A DNA stretch of 64,000 nt, from the NCBI RefSeq assembly GCF_947172395.1, contig NC_069094.1, forward strand, positions 12,452,292 through 12,516,291, read 5' to 3'. Made by a program: the position numbers and the translations under genes. The DNA is from Bicyclus anynana (Eukaryota > Arthropoda > Insecta > Lepidoptera > Nymphalidae). The notes below the pieces were generated by a model. The model worked only from the letters and a program-made list of their open reading frames with translations. It was not told the DNA's origin and did no database searches. Position 1 is the first letter of the stretch; the number at the start of each line of letters is the position of its first letter. Shown piece by piece: positions 1 through 11,768 of the stretch.

Positions 1-719
1 TAGAAAGCTGTAATTCAGCACGAGTGTGTAGAATATCAAAAATGTCAATAAAGTATAAATATTTGAAAAATATATTTTTAGGGTGCCTTCCTTACATGTA
101 CCCATTTAAAGTGAGGATGATTTTTTCCCTGTCTATCCCACAGTGTGGAGTATCGGTATCGGTATTTTTGTGCATTATAAGCGTATTTAAGCGTCCGAAA
201 TTAAGCCCACTCTTCAGAACGATACAGAAATGAGAAATATACATAAAAACTTGTATTTTTTGCGCCATTTGATTCTTAGACGAAATAATATTGGCCAAAT
301 GGTAAATAAGCTGATTTCATTATTTTCATACTGAACCAGCTTTACTTATGCGTATTTCAATGATTGACATTGGTTGTCAGTTGTCTTTAAAAATGCGAGC
401 TGTCTTTGAATCGTCAAAGTCAACGTATACCAACGTTTGACAGTTAATTCATTCTCTATTTTATCTTTGCCAAACAGTTTTCCTAGCGATTTTGACAAAA
501 TGTGTCAAATTAATCCCAAATCCCTAGAAAAACGGTCAGTTTGACGCAGATAATGAAATAAATTTGATGTCAAACGTATCCGATCATAATTATCAGCAGA
601 TTAACAAGTAATTTAACTGATTTAGCCAACTTAGATTTTTCTGAAAATTGACCTCATGATTTTTTTTATATGTTTTAATTTTTGACCAATTTACAGCTTT
701 GTATCGTTTGAATTTTTTG
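1..719. other. AT-rich sequence, no gene seen
   Basis: Short open frames only, none with recognisable protein content. No repeat family identified. Confidence 0.5.
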
Positions 720-812
720 GGCCCCAGTTTGGAGACTGGGTTTCTCCTTTATCTACGGAACCCTAGACTGCGCGCGACCCGACACCGACACGCACATTGG
801 CCGTTTTTTATT
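720..812 (+). repeat. Dispersed-repeat remnant with 'tacggaaccctag' motif
   Basis: The stretch tctacggaaccctagac...cccgacaccgacacgcacattggccg resembles a tail I associate with lepidopteran transposons. Only one copy in this window, so the call rests on recognition alone. Confidence 0.3.
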
Positions 813-1089
813 TGAACTTGATAAAACAATAGACATGACCTAAAATACCTATTCTTACTAATGTTATGTATGTACGAAACGTGAATAATATTCAAATTTC
901 AAGGAAATAAAAAAAGACCAATTTGGGAATCATGAAAATCTGCAAATTTTAATAATAATGTAATGTATAATATTAATCGTTTTTATAATGATTTAATAAT
1001 CGTTTGTATTTATTAAAAGTTACAAATCATATTAGCATTGTTATCAACTCACATCTATTTGTAAATCGTGCGTGATAACTTGACAACTA

Positions 1090-1269
1090 AGAGCCTCAAT
1101 AGCTCAACGGTAAGAGCGGTCGGACTCATCACCGAAGGGTGGTGGTTCGATCCCCGCCCCGTTGGTCTATTTTCGTACTCACTTCTAATACAGTATTTCC
1201 CGAGTAGTTGGAGGGGAATGGGAATATTGGTCATATTTAAAAATATGGCATATATTATTTAAAAAAAAA
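1090..1269 (+). mobile_element. tRNA-derived SINE, family 1
   Basis: Head resembles a tRNA: box A-like tagctcaacggtaagag and box B ggttcgatccc at 1143-1153. A conserved body (gtactcacttctaatacagt, then ggaatgggaatattgg) and an A-rich end follow. The same unit recurs inverted at 4459-4632 and 6130-6277 and in weaker form at 11247-11370 and 47168-47265. It does not form a clean cloverleaf with its own 3' end, so it is a SINE rather than a tRNA gene. Confidence 0.75.
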
Positions 1270-1270
1270 C

Positions 1271-1880
1271 TAGTTTTCAAAACACAGTTTTTTTAAAATC
1301 ATTTTTAGAAAGAAACAATTTTTAGAAATAAAAAAAACAAAGTCACTCGTCCCCTTACAACCGAATATAAAACTTTTACTATAATTTATATTTCATAATT
1401 TAACACTAACAACAAAAAAAACTTCATTTTATATTTTCTTTAATTTTTGTTAACAGTTTTTAAAATATTTAAAAAAATAAGATGCAATTTTTCTTGAATA
1501 ATATTGTAAATTACTGATGTGACGCTTCTTGTCGTACTGACTCGAGATTTTATTCGTTTTTGAATTTTGTATTTGTGACGGATACGACACCATCGTGTTC
1601 CGTGCGCTCCATCTACCTATTATTGATTAATCTGTGATTGTTTGAGAAATTATAGCATATGTTAATGTTATACTAGACTAGTGCTAGATACGAGTAGATG
1701 TTATTCTTGCCAAAGGCAGACTCATTTTCCGATACCGCGCTTAAGCTCTCAAGAAACGGGTCAAGCTTTTTTCAGTACAGACCGTTCCATGTTGCACAAT
1801 GATTATTATTTGTGACAAGTTGAATTTAACGGAATATTTAGTTATTTTAACCGATTAAGAGACTTCTGATTTTGCTTGTC
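1271..1880. other. AT-rich sequence, no gene seen
   Basis: No coding or repeat signal that I can support. Confidence 0.4.
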
Positions 1881-1894
1881 TCATTTTTTAACTT

Positions 1895-1975
1895 TGCTAC
1901 TAAGAATTGAATCGTTGGTCCAGTAGTGAGCCTAAGTGTCTGAGGTCCCAGGTTCGATTCCTGACTCGGGCTATG
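1895..1975 (+). mobile_element. Degenerate tRNA-like SINE head
   Basis: Contains ggtccagtagtgagcc and a box B-like ggttcgattcc (about 1951-1961). No matching body was recognised. Confidence 0.35.
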
Positions 1976-2040
1976 AGATACTGAGAAAGTAGGCCTAAGT
2001 ATTAATAATGTTTTGTGTTATAATTATTGTTTACCATAAT

Positions 2041-2200
2041 TTTTTAGTGTGGGCATGGAAAACATGTCGGGCAGGAAAGGTTGATGCATTTTAAAGGGAT
2101 CTCTTAAACCTACTCCCAAGGTTACAAGTCCGGGGACCTGCTCGAGGTGTTTCCTCTGCCACAAAATAATGGTTCAATTACTGTCGCTGCTACTCGTGAC
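2041..2200 (+). repeat. Direct repeat, copy A
   Basis: Matches 2508-2663 over about 150 bp with divergence: both run from tttagtgtggg/tttagtgtaga through gtcgggcag to cacaaaataatggt/cacaaaatgatggt. Copy B runs straight into an RTE LINE fragment, so both may derive from that LINE's upstream part. Confidence 0.6.
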
Positions 2201-2507
2201 TTCTCGTTACTACAACATATCTCGAAACGAGACAAAAACAAAATATCGACCAATAGAAGCGCAACAAAAATATCGCTCTCTTTTCCATTGCGTATTGTTA
2301 CGTATTCCTTGAGTACGGGTGGTATTAGCATTCATTATTCATATAATTTGTATAAAGTTGTTACGACAGTTAAAGTATAATTAAAAGGGTAAGTGATGAT
2401 TTGGGTTCAGTTTTTTCTTAGACAGCGAGAACGCCGTCACCGCCAGTCGCGTTATTGATTTTTTTAGTTTTGATAATGGTTTGTGGCGTAATTGGTCATA
2501 AACTGTT

Positions 2508-2663
2508 TAGTGTAGACATAGAGAACGTGTCGGGCAGAAGAGGTGAGTGTTAATGTATTCTAAAAGCATCCTGTACCCACATCCAAGGTCACAAGTCCTG
2601 GTACCTGCTCGAGTTGTTTCCTCTACCACAAAATGATGGTACAATCACTCTCTAATCACGTGC
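2508..2663 (+). repeat. Direct repeat, copy B
   Basis: Partner of 2041-2200. Continuous with the RTE fragment that starts at 2664. Confidence 0.6.
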
Positions 2664-3027
2664 TATGGGCCTTATTAGAAGGCTTAAAATCACTCAGCGG
2701 GCGATGGAGCGAGCTATGCTTGGGGTTTCTCTGCGTGATCGAATTAGAAATGAGGAGACCCGCATAAAACCAAAGTTACTGACATAGCTTAGCGAGTCGC
2801 GAAGCTGAAGTGTTGTTGAAGTTGGTAAGTCCCAAGGTGCTAGAATGGCGACCCCGCACCGGAAAGCGCAGTGTTGTTCGTCCCCCCACTAGGTGGACCG
2901 AAGACATCAAACGGGTTGCAGAGAACCGCTGGATGCTAGCGGCTCGAGACCGTTTTGTTTGGAAGTCCATGCAAGAGGCCTATGAGCAATGGAGGTCTAT
3001 CGGCTGATAATGATGATGATGATGATG
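2664..3027 (+). mobile_element. RTE-type LINE fragment (3' end of reverse-transcriptase ORF)
   Basis: Translates in pieces to the C-terminal tail of a LINE ORF: VLEWRPRTGKRSVVRPPTRW, then DIKRVAENRWMLAARDRFVW, ending in a TGA and a (GAT)n microsatellite tail. The same protein tail recurs many times in the window. 5'-truncated and frame-broken, hence dead. Confidence 0.85.
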
Positions 3028-3163
3028 AATCACTGTCACTGCAAGCCGTCACATTATCGATGAAAGAGACATTGATATTTCAATTATGGACGACAATGCC
3101 TTTTTAATTTTTCGAGATAACGCTTTACGCGTCCTAAGCCTATTAGAACGTTATTTTTAAAAG

Positions 3164-3225
3164 CCTTACAGAAGGTCTATGACCAGCAGTGGACGTCCGT
3201 CGGTTTCGGGTCCGTCGGCCGTATG
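3164..3225 (+). mobile_element. Short RTE LINE tail fragment
   Basis: Contains cagaaggtctatgaccagcagtggacgtcc, the last codons of the same LINE ORF. Confidence 0.55.
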
Positions 3226-3263
3226 CTTTGATGATATGTGGACATTAAACAGGACAATAGTCA

Positions 3264-3460
3264 ATATTCATTTATTTCAATTAGGCTAAGTTTAGAAGCA
3301 CTTTCGAGACGTCAGGTAATAATAATATAAGATAATGGTGATAATAATTAGTCGAAAACTTAAAATTAAAGTTACGAGGGTTCCAAACGCGCCTTAATTC
3401 GAGAAGAGCCCACAGCAACATCAAACTCAGCCAGGTTTTTCCTTTTTTAGCCTCTACATA
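3264..3460 (-). mobile_element. LINE 3' terminal fragment (second family)
   Basis: Shares attcatttatttcaattagg and later gttacgagggttccaa... with 39352-39620, where a (GACTTT)-like tail precedes it. The pair marks a second non-LTR family, read on the minus strand. Confidence 0.55.
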
Positions 3461-3599
3461 TTGAAATGCTTTGCTAAAATTTACAGAAACCAGTTTCCGA
3501 AACTGGGTTAGTGTGTTAAGGTTCTGGAATTCAATCGTCTCGGTCAAAGCCTGGCTGCTAGCTAACTCTATCATAGAAAGAAATAACAAATTCCCGAAT

Positions 3600-4240
3600 T
3601 AACTTTATGCAAAATCAAACCCTTTCAGTTTTTTTTTTTATTTTTCATCATTTTATAGAACACATTAAAATTAGGCCTAACTATAGTGCAAAACCACAGT
3701 TTAAACAAATTATAATTATTTAAATAGTATTAAAAACTAAAAAACAATCAACAAAAAGATAAAAAAAATCATTAGCGGGTAATAAAACCTACTACATAAT
3801 TATTGTGTGAGTGTACATAAAACATATTACTAAATTATTGAGTGTTTGAAGTTAATAATTGTACAAATAAAATAGCAGAATAGCACAATATCGGTATAAG
3901 ACATAAAAAAAAAGTTTCTGCTCGTGCTCGTTTGTCGCTTTTCCTAAGAAAAACACAGCAAATTTCTCTTATCTTAAATCCATCCAGTAATACTCTGTGT
4001 ACTGTTACCAACAAACAAATTTAAAAAAATGAGGGTATATATCGCTTGTCATTTCAAACCTAATAATAATAATGAACTTGTTTTTAAATTAATGAAAATA
4101 AATTCGATTAATTAATAAGCATAGAACTATTGGATATAGTTAATATATTTTAAAAAACATTTTTTTTTTAAAACAATACATAATTTAAAATAAACAAGTT
4201 ATGAAATGAATGAAATCTTTATCTTCTTTTTAAACCTATT
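3600..4240. other. AT-rich sequence, no gene seen
   Basis: Poly(A)/poly(T) runs and low-complexity sequence only. Confidence 0.45.
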
Positions 4241-4245
4241 GTTTA

Positions 4246-4415
4246 AAGCCCTACTCGATGTGTAGTGTTTAACAACAAACAAATTATAAATGAAGGTAGA
4301 AAACACCTTCATTTATAATTTGTTTGTTGTTGAATTAATATATTTTGAAAAATATTTTTTTTAAGAATCAACAAAGAAATTATAAATGTTAAACACTACA
4401 CATCGAGTAGGGCTT
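4246..4415. repeat. Long overlapping palindrome
   Basis: Two perfect inverted-repeat pairs share one left arm. Outer: 4246-4273 with 4388-4415 (28/28). Inner: 4271-4297 with 4305-4331 (27/27, 7-base loop). The right arm is interrupted by 56 bp (4332-4387), part of which repeats the left arm directly. Confidence 0.9.
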
Positions 4416-4458
4416 AAAATAAAAAGTTTTTAAAAAAAGATAAAGATATTAAAGCTTG

Positions 4459-4632
4459 TTTTTTTTTTTAAATATTTGCCCTATCTTTTAAAATGATTGA
4501 TATTCCCATTCCCCTTGTCGGGAAAGACTGTATTAGAAGTGGGTACGACAATAGACCAACGGGGTGAGGATTGAACCACCACCCCTCGGTGATGAGTCCG
4601 ACCGCTCTTACCGTTAAGCTATTGAGGCTTTA
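4459..4632 (-). mobile_element. tRNA-derived SINE, family 1
   Basis: Reverse complement of the unit at 1090-1269, with T-rich start (its A-rich tail) and inverted box B ttgaaccacc. Confidence 0.75.
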
Positions 4633-4892
4633 ATTATATCTTTGAAATATTAATTGATTTCAATAGAAATTGGGTTAGCGAATAGAAGTAGTATAAAGAT
4701 AAGTTCTCAAATTGAACCCGCACAGTGCATCGTGCCCCAATGACACATTAAAAGCCGTCTGAAGTAGGTCGAGACCTGCTCTTGGTGACAATGACGCTGT
4801 ATTACTATGTCGGCTCAACTAAACTGTTATTTTATTTTTACTCGCTTTCGTTATTTTTTTTATCACCATCAGTATCAGTCATTCTAGCCAAT

Positions 4893-5044
4893 GATAATTT
4901 TATACTATAGATCAGTTACGTCCCAACTAAATCACCGCAAAAATGATTCGAATAATAGGCAACAATCAGTGATATTTTTATACTATAGATCACTTACGTC
5001 CCTACAAAATCACCCCAAAAAGTGATGCGGATAATAGGCTACAA
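4893..5044. repeat. Tandem duplication, unit about 75 bp
   Basis: Two imperfect copies (about 4893-4966 and 4970-5044), both reading tttatactatagatca, then ttacgtcc..., aaatcacc and aataggc. Confidence 0.75.
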
Positions 5045-5329
5045 CACTGAGCGAACACAATATGCACAATTTTGTCTTTAATTTTATTCTAATGAATATA
5101 TTTATGTATAGGTATACATCATAAACTCACAACTCGACATCGTAGACGATATTTAAGTATTATTTGTTTAAATAACGTTCGTTGTCAGCCACAACTAACA
5201 TTAGTTGTGTATAAATTTCCTCTTTTGAGCGTCTCATTTTTCATGCGCTAGTAACACATCTAACAGTATTTAATATCAATGATTATAACCCTCTACCATT
5301 CTTATTCACTATCTTTGACATAAGCTAGT

Positions 5330-5480
5330 TGACATACCTATATGAAATTGAGATTCTATGTGTCATCCGGTGATTACAGGTGGATATCACACAGTAGGTA
5401 GATGACATTTTTTCAATTTATTTGATGTTTATTTTATTATGTTGATAATAAAGACTAAAATAGTGACTAGGCCAGCAGGT
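5330..5480. repeat. Dispersed repeat, copy A (partner at 6760-6925)
   Basis: Shares gttgacata, attgagatt, gtaggtagatgacat, ttgatgtttatttt and aataaagactaaa in the same order with 6760-6925. Confidence 0.55.
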
Positions 5481-5597
5481 CTTCCTTGTGATGGGATATG
5501 GAGCTTGCCCACCAAGCTGCTATAGTCCGGAATGGCGGGCTTTGTATGATAATGGTTAATTCTTTTACCATCATATTTTAATGGTACGTATTTAAAA

Positions 5598-5822
5598 CTA
5601 GCGGACGCCCGCAACTTCGTCCGTGTGAAATTTAGTTTTTCACTAATCCCTCGGCAACCATGGATTATTTCGGGATGAAAAGTAGCCTATGTGTTAATAC
5701 AGAGTAAAATATATTTCCATTCCAAATTTAAGCCAAATCAGTACAGTAGTTGCGGCGTTAAAGATTAACAAACATCCAAACAAACATCCATACAAACTTT
5801 CGCGTTTATGATATTAGTAGGA
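5598..5822 (-). mobile_element. Helitron-like non-autonomous element
   Basis: On the minus strand it runs from TCCTACTAATATCATAAAC to gggcgtccgctag. The body carries the family signature (aacaaacatcc..., agtagttgcggcg). The CTAG end at 5598-5601 is preceded by A, as expected for Helitron insertion between A and T. Confidence 0.7.
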
Positions 5823-6129
5823 GAGGATGTATTATTACGCTGACAACAAAATTTCAGGATATATTTATTAAATTATTTTTATGTATTGTTTCTTTTCCTT
5901 GACTTTATGACTTTGTCATACTGATGACTGTGTTTTCTTTAATTTAATTTATTGACGGAAAGACCTTGAAATGTCTATTACAAGGTCTTGCTCTTCTTCC
6001 TATTAATTTATAAAAAGTTTGTTTACTGAATGTTTATTGCTAAAAAGTGTATATTCATAGAATACACTTTACATGAAAACATGTTTTACTTTGTTTGTTG
6101 TACATTTTACTATGTTTTATATTATCTCT

Positions 6130-6277
6130 ATCTTTTTTTAATTTTAAAAATAATATTTGCCATATATTTTGAAATATGACCAATATTCCCCTTGCCCTCC
6201 AACTAATTGGGATAGACTGTATTAGGAGTGGGTACGACAAATGTAACGGAGCGGGGATCGAACCACCACCCCGATGA
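6130..6277 (-). mobile_element. tRNA-derived SINE, family 1 (truncated)
   Basis: Matches the 1090-1269 unit in reverse; its tRNA head is cut off at about 6277 where a family 2 SINE begins. Confidence 0.65.
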
Positions 6278-6463
6278 TTAAAATCTGAACCCCTTTCTGT
6301 TTCTACGTGACATTGTTTCAGTACCCTAAATCGCTTGGCGGTATTTTTTTTCCGGTAGGGTGGTAACTAGCCACGTAGAAAACCCTTATCGGCCCAGCCG
6401 GGGATCGAACCCAGGACCTCCGTCTTGTAAATCCACAGCGCATACCACTGCGCGACGGATGCT
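6278..6463 (-). mobile_element. tRNA-derived SINE, family 2
   Basis: Inverted copy of the unit at 10566-10884. Reads ccggggatcgaacccagg (inverted box B) and ataccactgcgc (inverted box A). Confidence 0.75.
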
Positions 6464-6759
6464 GCCAAATACTTTATAATGTTTTATAATATACGTATTA
6501 CCTACCAAGTTATAATGAAATCCGTTTAGCTGTGATTGAATGAATGGACAACAAACGTCCATTCACTAAGTTCTAAACGTCTTTATAACCCATACAGCTA
6601 AGGTATAATACTAAGGACTTAGAGGGGTCTGAACACGGAACAATGGTTAGGTAATGCCTTTTTTTACCTAAATTTTGTGTTAGGTTTCCCACAGAAGCTG
6701 AGTTAGCCCGAGATAAAATTGCCTGTGATGTGTGATCTGCAGGTTAATTCGTTGACTTA

Positions 6760-6925
6760 TGTTAGTTGACATAAACGGAATTGAGATTTTATGTAATAAA
6801 TGTCATACGGTGCCTACTTTCAACCCATCGTATGTAGATTGTAGGTAGATGACATTTCTCAGCTTTTTTGATGTTTATTTTTATAGGTGTATAATAAAGA
6901 CTAAATTAGTGAATACGCCAGGTGT
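6760..6925. repeat. Dispersed repeat, copy B (partner at 5330-5480)
   Basis: See 5330-5480; alignment is patchy but ordered. Confidence 0.5.
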
Positions 6926-6929
6926 ACTA

Positions 6930-8185
6930 ATCCAATCGCGGTCAAATAAAAAACTTATTTTCGTGAAGTTAAAATTTCAAATTTTAAAAATTATTTCCAA
7001 CCTAATACAAAAACGCTCTTCAGATAAGCTGATCGGATCTACATAGTGCTAAGAACCAACTCGATCGATAATAATACAAACAGATCCATTCGTTTAGATT
7101 TTAGAAGCTTAAACATAGGTACTGGAAATATATGGAATGCGCTTCCAGCTTCCGTTTTTCCTGTATTTATAGGTAATGTTGGTATACTTAACTCAAGACT
7201 GGATATACTTTTCTTCTAAACAAGTTAATTTTGGTATATAATTTTGCATCATATGTCATTAAATAAACTAAAAATAAAATCATTGGGTGATATAAATGGT
7301 TTCCATAACCGTCCCAATCGCGAATAATCAGCCCCCCTCATAAGTCGTACTGCTATACGCAAGTGAATGCAGTTTTTAAGTTGATAACGTTACTGATAGC
7401 ACTCAGTTTTCAAGGTTATCAGCTGTAATAAATTGCCTATCAGATAGCGTTGGTGCAAAAGAAATAGATAATGCAAATTTGGTCAGCGACCGAAGTGACT
7501 TTTTCCACTAAGGTGATGACATGACAATAAATGATTTTTATGGAATCTAAGACGTAGAGAGAGAAAGTAACAGACGAATAATTCGCGTGTTGTCAGTTAA
7601 AATGATGTTCAATTTTGACGTGATTTATATATCAAAACACAAGCCAATATTAATTATTTAGGTAACCTATAATTTTCGACGAGATGAGGTTGTAATTTTT
7701 GGCTCACATGCATTAATTGAACCGAATATCGCATTGCTTCGTCTCGTTTCTGAAGGAATGCGACGGATGCTATGTCTATTTATTTTTCTGTCTAAGAGTA
7801 AATAATTTTTTTCATTTATATAGCTGTTGTGTTTTCACTGCGTAAATCATTTTTATACATTTAAATATGTCCGTAAATTGAGAAAAGGTGGTCTCTAACT
7901 CGTACTCACATTTAAAGAAAATTACAATCACATCGACTTAACAACTTTCGAAGTGCCAAGTATCAGAGGAGTCGCCCTTGGAAAGCCGTTCTGCCCATTT
8001 TTCTGCTTCTGCTTGCGGACTTCATCAGCCGATGTTTCTGCGCTCGCCCAAAACTGGTGAGATTAAGGAGCATTTATGGCACTTACACATTTGATGTTCG
8101 TGTCGTACTGACTCGAGAATGTATAACTTTTTGAATTTCGTATTTGGAGCGACTACGACACCGTACCGTACGTTCCGAGACTTGG
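6930..8185. other. No gene or named repeat seen
   Basis: Short open frames without recognisable content. About 7900-8185 may hold more of the LINE whose tail follows. Confidence 0.4.
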
Positions 8186-8190
8186 TCACT

Positions 8191-8548
8191 ATGGGCCTCA
8201 TAAGAAGGTTCAGAGTCACACAGCGGGCGATGGAACGAGCTATGTTAGGAGTATCTCTGCGTGATCGAATCAGAAATGAGGAGATCCGCAGAAGAACCAA
8301 AGTCACCGACATAGCTCAATGAGTTGCGAAGCTGAAGTGGCAATGGGCGGGGCGCATAGTTCAAAGAGCCGATGGACGTTGGGGTCCCAAAGTGCTGGAA
8401 TGGCGACCCCGCACTAGTAAGCGTAGTGTTGGCCGACCCCCCACCAGGTGGACTGACGACATCAAGCGAGTCGCAGGGATTCGCTGGATGCAGGTGGCTC
8501 AGTATCGTGATGTTTGTAAGTCCCTACAAAAGACGTCCATCGGCTGAT

Positions 8549-8591
<43 letters not shown>

Positions 8592-8592
8592 C
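8191..8592 (+). mobile_element. RTE-type LINE fragment with (ATG)n tail
   Basis: About 400 bp of ORF end (from atgggcctcataagaaggtt; VLEWRPRTSKRSVG equivalent) followed by about 14 GAT repeats (8551-8591). Frameshifted. Confidence 0.85.
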
Positions 8593-8599
8593 GACACCG

Positions 8600-9120
8600 T
8601 CGTGTTCCGTACGCTCCATCTGTATATTATTGAAATAAAAATGTACGTGTGTAGTGTAGTCGTTGGTAGCAATAAATTTTAAATATTTTTTATTACAATT
8701 TGTAATAAGTCGTTAATGTTCTTTACGATTTATAGAGGGTAGATCGTTAAAAGATAAAACAAAGCCTAACCTTAGCAATGCCTTAGCAGGCACTACATCT
8801 TCCGGCAACAAAATCATTCGTCTATGCAAAAGCCTGCTTATAATGTGGCATATATAAAAACATAATTGAGTAGGTACCTACATGATAATACTAAGTTAAA
8901 TATTATTTTATTTAAATTTATTAGCTAGTTATACTATAGGTGGGCATCTGTCTGGGTTTTTAACTAACCGGTTTGAGCGAGGCTACTTCATCAATGTTAT
9001 AATTAGATATTATATATTAGAGGTATTATATTTACCCTACTATGGCCAAGACAGAAGGAAGAGTTATGATTTCAACTGTCTATTAAATGTATGTGTGTTT
9101 AAAATTGTATTTAATTATAC
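8600..9120. other. No gene or named repeat seen
   Basis: AT-rich; nothing recognised. Confidence 0.4.
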
Positions 9121-9121
9121 A

Positions 9122-9525
9122 ACAGGCGATGGACGTCCACTGTTGGCCATAGACCTCTTGCATGGACTTCCAAACAAAACGGTCTCGAGCCGCCAGCATC
9201 CAGCGACTCCCTGCAACCCGCTTTATGTCCTCAGTCCACCTAGGGAGGAGTCGACTAACACTGCGCCTACCGGTGCAGGGTCGCCATACCAGCACCTTGG
9301 GAACCCAACGTCCACCGGCTCTTCGAACCATGTGGCCTGCCCATTGCCACTTCAACTGCGCGACTCGCTGAACTATGTTAGTTGGTTCTTCTGCGGATCT
9401 CCTCATTTCTGATTCGATCACGCAAAGATACTCCTAGCATAGCTCATTCCATCGCCTACTGTGTGACCAAGCGACTCGCTGAACTATGTTAGTTACTTTG
9501 TTTCTTCTGATCACACAGAGAAACG
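9122..9525 (-). mobile_element. RTE-type LINE fragment
   Basis: Minus-strand open frame (9083-9421) contains VAQLKWQWAGHMVRRAGGRW and DIKRVAGSRWMLAARDRFVW. A short piece (gcgactcgctgaactatgtt) is repeated at 9357 and 9471, so the far end is rearranged. Confidence 0.85.
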
Positions 9526-9829
9526 CTAATGTAGTATCTAAAAATTATATTGTTTAAACTAAACATATTTTTGTGATATATGTCATAAAATAATAATAAT
9601 TATTATTATTAATCAATGCCGTGGGACAGGAGGGCCTGTAGTAAACAAGAAATTTGTTATGAATACGCTACATATGCGTCCGCGTAACGTTTGAAGTATA
9701 GAGGATAGACATAAGTTCGTTTAGTTTATCTATACTACTATCATGGTATGGTGTACATGGTATGGTATGGTGATACATGAAGTTTCTATTATTATCAATA
9801 ATCTTTTTAACATTACTTTTAGCACGCAC

Positions 9830-10150
9830 TAAAAATTACAAATATTGGATTTAAGTCACGTGACGATTTTTTTCGTATTTCTGACAGCAAACCTTTCATT
9901 TGATATCCATATCATGGATGTATTTCAAACAGCCAGTCTGCAATCTTGGGGAGGCCGCCATATTGGATTTGTAACGTTTCTTAGCTAGTCATGTATTGTC
10001 ATCAGAACTCAGAGCGTGTGCAAAATTTCACCCTAATCGAAGATCGGAGAGTGGGTCAAATTAAGAGTCCAAGATTTGATTTTCTTACATACAAGTGAAG
10101 CCAATATAAGCGTGTTAAAAATTGAACCTACTTCAAAGACGTATTTCAGT
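9830..10150. repeat. Probable dispersed transposon-derived sequence
   Basis: The stretch gtgcaaaatttcaccctaatcg ... gtgggtcaaatt resembles sequence I associate with lepidopteran retroelement tails. No second copy in this window. Confidence 0.3.
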
Positions 10151-10189
10151 TATTTTGATTTTAACGCTGCGCCTGACTTTACACGCGTA

Positions 10190-10386
10190 GACAATTAAGA
10201 AAATTCTCAGATACGAAGGGTTCCTTTCGCTCATGCTGATTTTCCTTCACCGTTTAAGACACGTGATATTTAATTTCTTAAAATGAACATAACTGAAAAG
10301 TTTAGAATTGCCATGCTTCGGATTAGAATCTACGCCCTTTGAATCGAAGGCTAAAGTCATATCCACTGGGCTATCACGGCTCATGC
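10190..10386 (-). mobile_element. tRNA-derived SINE, family 3 (partial)
   Basis: Shares gacacgtgatatttaatttc, actgaaaagtt and tatccactgggctatcacgg with the full copy at 25726-26032. Confidence 0.75.
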
Positions 10387-10565
10387 CGAACTATCAGCGT
10401 TCATAAAATAAGGTGTATCTGGTAGTTGCAGGCGCTCGTTTGAATGTGTCATAACAAGATAGCCCGCTTCCATCTTTGATTGTATCATCACTTACCATCT
10501 AGTAAAATTGTGGTCAAGGGCTAAATTGTAAAGAATAAAAAAAAGTGTTCCCATAAAGAAGCTTT

Positions 10566-10884
10566 GACGGCCTCCGTGGCGCAGTGGTATGCGCGGTGGA
10601 CTTACAAAACGGAGGTCCTGGGTTCGATCTCCGGCTGGGCCGATTGAGACTTTCTTAATTAGGCTGGCGGGAGGCTTTGACCGTGGCTAGTTACCACCCT
10701 GCCGACAAAGACGTACCTACCGCCAAGCGATTTAGCGTTCCGATACGATGTCGTGTAGAAACCGAAAAGGTGTGTAGATTTTCATCCTAACAAGTTAGCC
10801 CGCTTCCGTCTTAGATTGCATCATCATTTACCATCAGATTAGTCAAGGGCTAACTTGTAAATAATAAAAAATAAATAAAAAAAA
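10566..10884 (+). mobile_element. tRNA-derived SINE, family 2 (full-length)
   Basis: Begins gacggcctccgtggcgcagt (box A region), box B ggttcgatctc at 10621-10631, a conserved body (accgccaagcgatttagcg; agattgcatcatc) and an (aataaa)-rich end. Further copies at 30419-30675, 6278-6463 and 16875-17267. Confidence 0.85.
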
Positions 10885-11208
10885 GCTCTTGTTTCTCAGA
10901 TCAGACTAGTATAATCGAAAAAAAAATATCTACAAGCTAGCTACCAAATAGACTATCAAAGTCCTTAACCAATGCTGATAACAAGACATAAACTACATAG
11001 ACAGCCCCAGATATTTCGGACGTTGTAACTTACGTATGCAATTCAAATTTCTCACGTTCAAACCGCGATCTATTAGCAAACGCGTGCGTGGTAGGTATTG
11101 GCGCGAAATCCATCCGCGTATATTTCGGGCATAGCAACTGCAATCGAAAAATCAACCGCCGCGCCGCCGTCGGCACACACTCATGCGCAGCTATACATAC
11201 ATACACTA

Positions 11209-11768
11209 GGGTTGCCAACATTTAATATGAAATAAAGTATTTTTAAGATTCAATAGCTTCATAGGCCGGACTCAACACCGAGAGGTGCTGGTTTGATTCC
11301 CGCCCGCGAGACTATTGTCGTAACTACAATAGTCCTAATGGTATTCTTACCTAAGTTATAGGCAATATAGTACACATGAAGAAAATATAGAAAGTGTTTT
11401 ATGGAATAAACAAAAAATAGACGAAGATAAGTTAGTATTGGTTATCTATTTACTTTTATAAAATCTATAATTGTTAGCTCATTCTACATTTTTAAATTCT
11501 TTTTTGTCTAAAAAAGAGTCACATGCTGTTTTACATATAATTTTTAAATTATTGCAAACTAAAAGCTCATATTTTTTTGTTTGTTCAACAACACGCTATC
11601 TGTCATCTATCGAAATTTAAAGATAAGGCACGTTATATAGTTTTAAAATAAAAAATGTACTTGTATGACGATTTCGATGTTGAAAATAAAGTATATTGCG
11701 TACTATATTTTTTCATCGGTACGCAGATCCGAATATAGTATATTTTAGTACGGCTGGCAACCCTAAGG
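11209..11768. mobile_element. Candidate non-autonomous DNA transposon with short terminal inverted repeats
   Basis: Left end tagggttgccaaca and right end ggctggcaacccta are inverted repeats about 560 bp apart. No transposase frame inside. A family 1 SINE lies within (11247-11370). Confidence 0.45.
11247..11370 (+). mobile_element. Degenerate SINE, family 1
   Basis: Reads caatagcttcataggccgga, caacaccgagaggtgctggt and box B-like gtttgattccc. Confidence 0.5.

Noticed and set aside
1088..1160. tRNA gene
   Set aside because: Boxes A and B are present, but the unit is repeated with a non-tRNA body and lacks a clear acceptor stem, so it is a SINE. The same applies to 10566, 25980, 26754, 29000 and 42520.
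8551..8591. Functional microsatellite or Met-rich coding tract
   Set aside because: It is the normal (ATG)n tail of an RTE LINE copy.
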